64,000 bases of DNA from Pseudomonas putida NBRC 14164. GTDB lineage: Bacteria; Pseudomonadota; Gammaproteobacteria; Pseudomonadales; Pseudomonadaceae. Location: contig NC_021505.1 of the NCBI RefSeq assembly GCF_000412675.1, positions 6,008,501 to 6,072,500 of the forward strand, given 5' to 3'. The notes under the pieces were generated by a model, which worked only from the letters and a program-made list of their open reading frames with translations, was not told the origin of the DNA and made no database searches. Made by a program: the position numbers and the translations under genes. This document shows positions 60,449 to 64,000 of this stretch, piece by piece (position 1 is the first letter of the stretch; every line of letters starts with the position of its first letter).

Positions 60449-61306
60449 CTAAGCTTTTCCTTTCAGGATGGCGGCATAGCCTTCCTTGTAGCTCGGATAC
60501 ACCGGCGCCCAGCCCAATGCCCGGGCTCGGGCGTTGCTGCAGCGCTTGCTGCCGGTACGCCGCACCCGTTGTTCATCGGACCACTCGGTAACCCCCATGT
60601 ATGCCCGCAGCCAGGCCACCACGTCAGCCAGCGGCGCCGGGTCGTCGTCAACGCCAATGTAGTAGTCGTCCAGCACCTTGCCATCGGCATCGGCCTGCAG
60701 CAGAAACGCCAACAGGCTGGCGGCATCCTCGGCGTGGATGCGGTTGCCATACAGCGGTGGCTCCTCGGCCACACGGTAACCCTGGCGCACCTGGCTCAGC
60801 AGCCACTCGCGGCCTGGGCCGTAGATGCCCGTCAGGCGCACAACGCTCGCCGGGATACCACTGGCCAGCGCCAGCCGCTCAGCCTCCAGCATCACCCGCC
60901 CGGAATAACCTTCAGGCTCGGTGGCCGCGCCTTCCTCGATCCACTCGCCGTCCTTCTGCGCATACACACTGCTGCTGGAGACGAACAGCAGGCGACGGGG
61001 GCGCTGGCCTCGCTCGGCCAGCCAGGCCAGCACATGGCGCAAGCCATCCACATAGGCCGCCTGGTAACCGGCCTCGTCGTGCTGGCTGGCCGCCACGCAG
61101 TACACCAGGTAATCCAGCGGACCCTGTGGCCAGGCTTGCGGGATCGACGGTTCGGCCAGGTCCGCGGCAACCGGTTGAACGCCCGCAGGCAACTGCCCGA
61201 CAGCGCGGCGCAGGCCGCTTACCTGCCAGCCTTTGCCCAGCATTTGCAGGGCCAGACGCCCACCTACATCACCACAACCCACCACCATCACGGAAAGGTC
61301 TGACAT
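60449..61306 (-). CDS. NAD-dependent epimerase/dehydratase-like SDR protein (YeeZ-like)
   Basis: 285 residues. Rossmann motif VVGCGDVGGRLA at residues ~8-19 and a Ser-rich LFVSSSSVYAQ, YSGRVMLEAE in place of the usual Tyr-x3-Lys pair. Extended SDR; the altered active-site tyrosine motif makes classical epimerase activity doubtful. Function unknown. Divergent from exbB. Confidence 0.82.
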   Translation of the reverse strand: MSDLSVMVVGCGDVGGRLALQMLGKGWQVSGLRRAVGQLPAGVQPVAADLAEPSIPQAWPQGPLDYLVYCVAASQHDEAGYQAAYVDGLRHVLAWLAERGQRPRRLLFVSSSSVYAQKDGEWIEEGAATEPEGYSGRVMLEAERLALASGIPASVVRLTGIYGPGREWLLSQVRQGYRVAEEPPLYGNRIHAEDAASLLAFLLQADADGKVLDDYYIGVDDDPAPLADVVAWLRAYMGVTEWSDEQRVRRTGSKRCSNARARALGWAPVYPSYKEGYAAILKGKA

Positions 61307-61497
61307 CTCTGAACTCCCTAGACCAATTGATCAGCCCGGCCACGCTACACGATGGGCGGCTAGACCATAGGCGAAAAAAGCAACAAGATTACTTTTGTTA
61401 ACAAGAATTACTTGCAATAATGGCCGCCAATCTGTTCTCGGCCTACCTCGAGGCCTTGGAGAACGCTCACTTTATTTCTTCATCAGGTCCGGCCAGC

Positions 61498-62481
61498 ATG
61501 ACACGTATTCAACCTTCCGCTTCGCCAACCCCGTCGCGCGCCTGGCGCGCCATCGCCGCGCTGACACTCAGCCTGGTGCTGGCCCCGGTGGCCATGGCCG
61601 ATGAGCCAACCGCCAGCTCCGCCGCGCCTGCTGCTGCCACTGCCCCGGCCGCACCTGCTGCAGCCCCGGCTGCCGACGCGCAGGCGCCTGCTGCCAACGC
61701 CACTGCTGCCACCCCGGCCGATGCAACGCCCCCGGCAGACTCGAACGTTCAAGCCTTGGTAGAAGACACCTCGCTGGGCATGGCCCACGACCTGTCCCCA
61801 TGGGGCATGTACAAGAACGCCGACATCGTGGTGAAGATCGTCATGATCGGCCTGGCCATCGCCTCCATCATCACCTGGACCATCTGGATCGCCAAAGGCT
61901 TCGAGCTGATGGGCGCCAAGCGTCGTCTGCGTGGTGAAATCGCCCAGCTGAAGAAGTCCACCACCCTGAAAGAAGCCAGTGACCTCTCCAACAAGGAAGG
62001 CACCCTGTCCCACACCTTGGTCCACGACGCCCTCGAGGAGATGCGCCTGTCGGCCAATGCCCGCGAAAAAGAAGGCATCAAGGAGCGCGTCAGCTTCCGC
62101 CTGGAGCGCTTGGTTCACGCCAGCGGTCGCACCATGAGCAGCGGCACCGGCGTACTTGCCACCATCGGTTCCACCGCGCCGTTCGTCGGTCTGTTCGGTA
62201 CCGTATGGGGCATCATGAACAGCTTCATCGGCATCGCCAAGACCCAGACCACCAACCTGGCCGTAGTTGCCCCAGGTATCGCCGAAGCCCTGCTGGCCAC
62301 CGCTCTGGGCCTGGTCGCTGCAATCCCGGCTGTAGTCATCTACAACGTCTTCGCCCGCTCTATCGCAGGCTACAAGGCCCAGGTGTCCGACGCCTCCGCC
62401 CAGGTACTGCTGCTGGTCAGCCGTGACCTGGACCACCAGGGCAGCGAGCGCGCTGCCCCGCACATGGTGAAAGTGGGGTAA
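61498..62481 (+). CDS. exbB: TonB-system energising protein ExbB
   Basis: 327 residues from ATG 61498. After a signal-like N-terminus there is an Ala/Pro-rich stretch of about 50 residues, typical of the long Pseudomonas ExbB. Then the MotA/ExbB core with three membrane helices (VVKIVMIGLAIASIITWTI; LATIGSTAPFVGLFGTVWGI; VVAPGIAEALLATALGLV). With ExbD and TonB it couples the proton gradient to outer-membrane transport. A longer frame begins at 61420 but is not needed. Confidence 0.95.
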   Translation: MTRIQPSASPTPSRAWRAIAALTLSLVLAPVAMADEPTASSAAPAAATAPAAPAAAPAADAQAPAANATAATPADATPPADSNVQALVEDTSLGMAHDLSPWGMYKNADIVVKIVMIGLAIASIITWTIWIAKGFELMGAKRRLRGEIAQLKKSTTLKEASDLSNKEGTLSHTLVHDALEEMRLSANAREKEGIKERVSFRLERLVHASGRTMSSGTGVLATIGSTAPFVGLFGTVWGIMNSFIGIAKTQTTNLAVVAPGIAEALLATALGLVAAIPAVVIYNVFARSIAGYKAQVSDASAQVLLLVSRDLDHQGSERAAPHMVKVG

Positions 62482-62484
62482 GCC

Positions 62485-62913
62485 ATGGGCCTGCATCTCA
62501 ACGAAGGTGGCGACGACCTCGCCGAAAACCACGAAATCAACGTTACGCCGTTCATCGACGTGATGTTGGTGCTGCTGATCATCTTCATGGTCGCGGCCCC
62601 CTTGGCCACGGTCGACATCAAGGTCGACCTGCCCGCTTCAACCGCCAAACCGGCGCCGAGGCCCGAGAAACCGGTGTTCGTCAGCGTCAAGGCCGACCAG
62701 AAACTGTACGTCGGCGACGATCAGGTTGCTGCGCCCGACCAGCTTGGCCCGATGCTCGACGCCAAGACCAAGGGTGACAAGGAAACCACCATCTTCTTCC
62801 AGGCTGACAAAGGCGTGGATTACGGCGACCTGATGGAAGTGATGAACAACATGCGTGCGGCCGGCTACCTCAAGGTCGGTCTGGTAGGTCTCGAGACGGC
62901 AGCCAAGAAATGA
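62485..62913 (+). CDS. exbD: Biopolymer transport protein ExbD
   Basis: 142 residues. The single membrane helix ITPF-like VTPFIDVMLVLLIIFMVAAP carries the proton-path Asp. A short periplasmic domain follows. Starts 3 bases after the exbB stop; its own stop overlaps tonB by 4 bases (ATGA). Confidence 0.97.
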   Translation: MGLHLNEGGDDLAENHEINVTPFIDVMLVLLIIFMVAAPLATVDIKVDLPASTAKPAPRPEKPVFVSVKADQKLYVGDDQVAAPDQLGPMLDAKTKGDKETTIFFQADKGVDYGDLMEVMNNMRAAGYLKVGLVGLETAAKK

Positions 62914-63641
62914 CGAAAACGCGCTCAAACATGGCGCGCTACGGTGGCAGCCTGGCGATCGTGCTGGGCGTGCACGTGGTCGCCGTGCTGCTGACGCTCA
63001 ACTGGTCGGTGCCCCAGGCCATCGAACTGCCCCCGGCAGCGATGATGGTCGAGCTGGCACCGTTACCGGAGCCAGCGCCACCACCGCCACCGAAAGCGGC
63101 GCCACAGCCACCGGCACCGGTCGAAGAACCGCCACTGCCCAAGCTGGCCGAAGCCCCCAAGCCCAAGATCGCCATCCCCAAGCCGCCCAAGCCGAAGGCC
63201 AAGCCCCAGCCGCCGAAGCCCGAGAAAAAGCCTGAGCCGCCTAAGGAAGCGCCACCCACCGAGCAAACGGTAGACGCACCGCCAAGCAACACGCCACCGC
63301 AGAAGTCCGCTGCACCGGCGCCGAGCATTGCGTCCAACAGCAACGCCCTGCCAACCTGGCAGAGCGACCTGCTGCGCCACCTGGCGAAGTACAAGCGTTA
63401 CCCGGAAGACGCGCGCCGTCGCGGCCTGCAAGGCATCAACCGCCTGCGCTTCGTGGTCGACGCCGAAGGCAAGGTGGTGTCGTACTCCATGGCAGGTGGT
63501 TCGGGCAGTGCTGCACTGGACCGGGCGACCCTGGAAATGATCCGTCGGGCCGGCACGGTACCCAAGCCGCCACCCGAGTTGCTGAATAATGGCACGATCG
63601 AAGTCGTGGCACCGTTCGTCTACTCGCTGGACCGCCGCTAA
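62910..63641 (+). CDS. tonB: TonB energy transducer
   Basis: 243 residues. N-terminal membrane anchor (LAIVLGVHVVAVLLTLNWSV), then a long Pro/Lys-rich stretch (about residues 50-135) that spans the periplasm, then a C-terminal domain with YPEDARRRGLQG typical of TonB. It contacts the TonB box of outer-membrane receptors. The start overlaps the exbD stop, so translation is coupled. Confidence 0.97.
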   Translation: MTKTRSNMARYGGSLAIVLGVHVVAVLLTLNWSVPQAIELPPAAMMVELAPLPEPAPPPPPKAAPQPPAPVEEPPLPKLAEAPKPKIAIPKPPKPKAKPQPPKPEKKPEPPKEAPPTEQTVDAPPSNTPPQKSAAPAPSIASNSNALPTWQSDLLRHLAKYKRYPEDARRRGLQGINRLRFVVDAEGKVVSYSMAGGSGSAALDRATLEMIRRAGTVPKPPPELLNNGTIEVVAPFVYSLDRR

Positions 63642-63735
63642 GACTTTTGCTTCTGTCACAAATCGGCAACTCTGATAACGTGCGTCTATCGATTGCAGCC
63701 GCTATGCTGGGCCCGCAACTTCATGGACGCACGTT

Positions 63736-64000
63736 ATGACCCTCACCGAATTACGCTACATCGTCACACTCGCCCAGGAACAGCACTTCGGCCATGCCGC
63801 CGAACGCTGCCACGTGAGCCAGCCGACCCTGTCGGTCGGTGTGAAGAAGCTCGAGGACGAGCTTGGCGTTCTGATCTTCGAGCGCAGCAAAAGCGCGGTA
63901 CGCCTGACCCCGGTCGGCGAAAGCATCGTCGCCCAGGCGCAGAAGGTACTGGAGCAGGCCCAAGGCATTCGCGAACTGGCCCAGGCTGGCAAGAACCAGC
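63736..64000 (+). CDS. oxyR: LysR-family oxidative-stress regulator OxyR, N-terminal part
   Basis: The first 88 codons, cut by the right edge. MTLTELRYIVTLAQEQHFGH and PTLSVGVKKLEDELG form the OxyR helix-turn-helix. The redox cysteines lie outside the window. OxyR activates katalase, ahp and iron-storage genes on peroxide stress; its place after tonB and before recG is usual in pseudomonads. Confidence 0.95.
   Translation, partial: MTLTELRYIVTLAQEQHFGHAAERCHVSQPTLSVGVKKLEDELGVLIFERSKSAVRLTPVGESIVAQAQKVLEQAQGIRELAQAGKNQ

Noticed and set aside
61381..61497. Fur box upstream of exbB
   Set aside because: Iron control of exbB-exbD-tonB is expected, and the region is AT-rich, but the best window matched the 19-base consensus at only about half the positions, so I do not call a site.

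Overview
The window is a stretch of Pseudomonas chromosome, almost certainly from the P. putida group. The gene order comM - kef - (lysine genes) - MATE - EAL phosphodiesterase - rep - xpt - cytochrome c5 - pauR - dadX - dadA - lrp - pauC - rpmG/rpmB - radC - coaBC - dut - algC - argB - pyrE - crc - rph - yicC - gmk - rpoZ - spoT - ridA - exbB/exbD/tonB - oxyR is the Pseudomonas order for this part of the chromosome. HglS, AmaA and AmaB together, and the many REP palindromes with CGGGC/GCCCG stems, point to P. putida. Genes are GC-rich and tightly packed. No rRNA, tRNA, IS element, prophage or CRISPR array was seen.

Region by region. 1-2.5 kb: end of comM and a Kef-type K+/H+ antiporter. 2.5-3.1 kb: a HigBA-type toxin-antitoxin pair. 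3.5-8.6 kb: an accessory block with two nearly identical YcaC-like isochorismatase-family hydrolases on either side of a LysR regulator, a Tat-exported amidohydrolase and a small membrane protein; the duplication includes the promoter and ends at the regulator start. 8.8-10.3 kb: an MscS-like channel with a cyclic-nucleotide-binding domain. 10.4-15.8 kb: D-lysine/L-pipecolate catabolism (AmaA, AmaB, a LysR regulator, HglS). 16-20 kb: LysR, MATE exporter and a c-di-GMP phosphodiesterase behind a likely Fur box. 20.5-25.3 kb: rep, xpt (behind a 155-base symmetric hairpin) and an acetyl-CoA hydrolase/transferase.

25.4-26.3 kb is the most foreign piece: an AT-rich insert encoding an RHS-core fragment and, in the -1 frame after an A6 run, a PARP-like ADP-ribosyltransferase toxin domain, with no visible immunity gene. 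26.5-31.3 kb: cytochrome c5, PauR-like regulator, dadX, dadA, Lrp/DadR and a small Cys-cluster protein. 31.5-39.8 kb: a PuuB/PauB-like oxidase, a DUF1127 protein, a MocR regulator, a ClsC-like phospholipase D lipoprotein, an MFS transporter, a PauC-like aldehyde dehydrogenase and a cupin.

39.8-51.4 kb is core housekeeping: rpmG, rpmB, a peptide-binding protein, radC, coaBC, dut, algC, argB, pyrE, crc, rph, yicC, gmk. 51.5-56.4 kb holds a polyamine-type group (permease, PuuD, PuuA-like ligase, divergent LysR). 56.7-60.3 kb is rpoZ-spoT-ridA plus a lipoprotein; 60.4-64 kb is an SDR protein, exbB-exbD-tonB and the start of oxyR. Amino-acid and amine catabolism (D-lysine, D-alanine, polyamines) is the main metabolic theme, and the global repressor Crc that controls such pathways is encoded in the same window.
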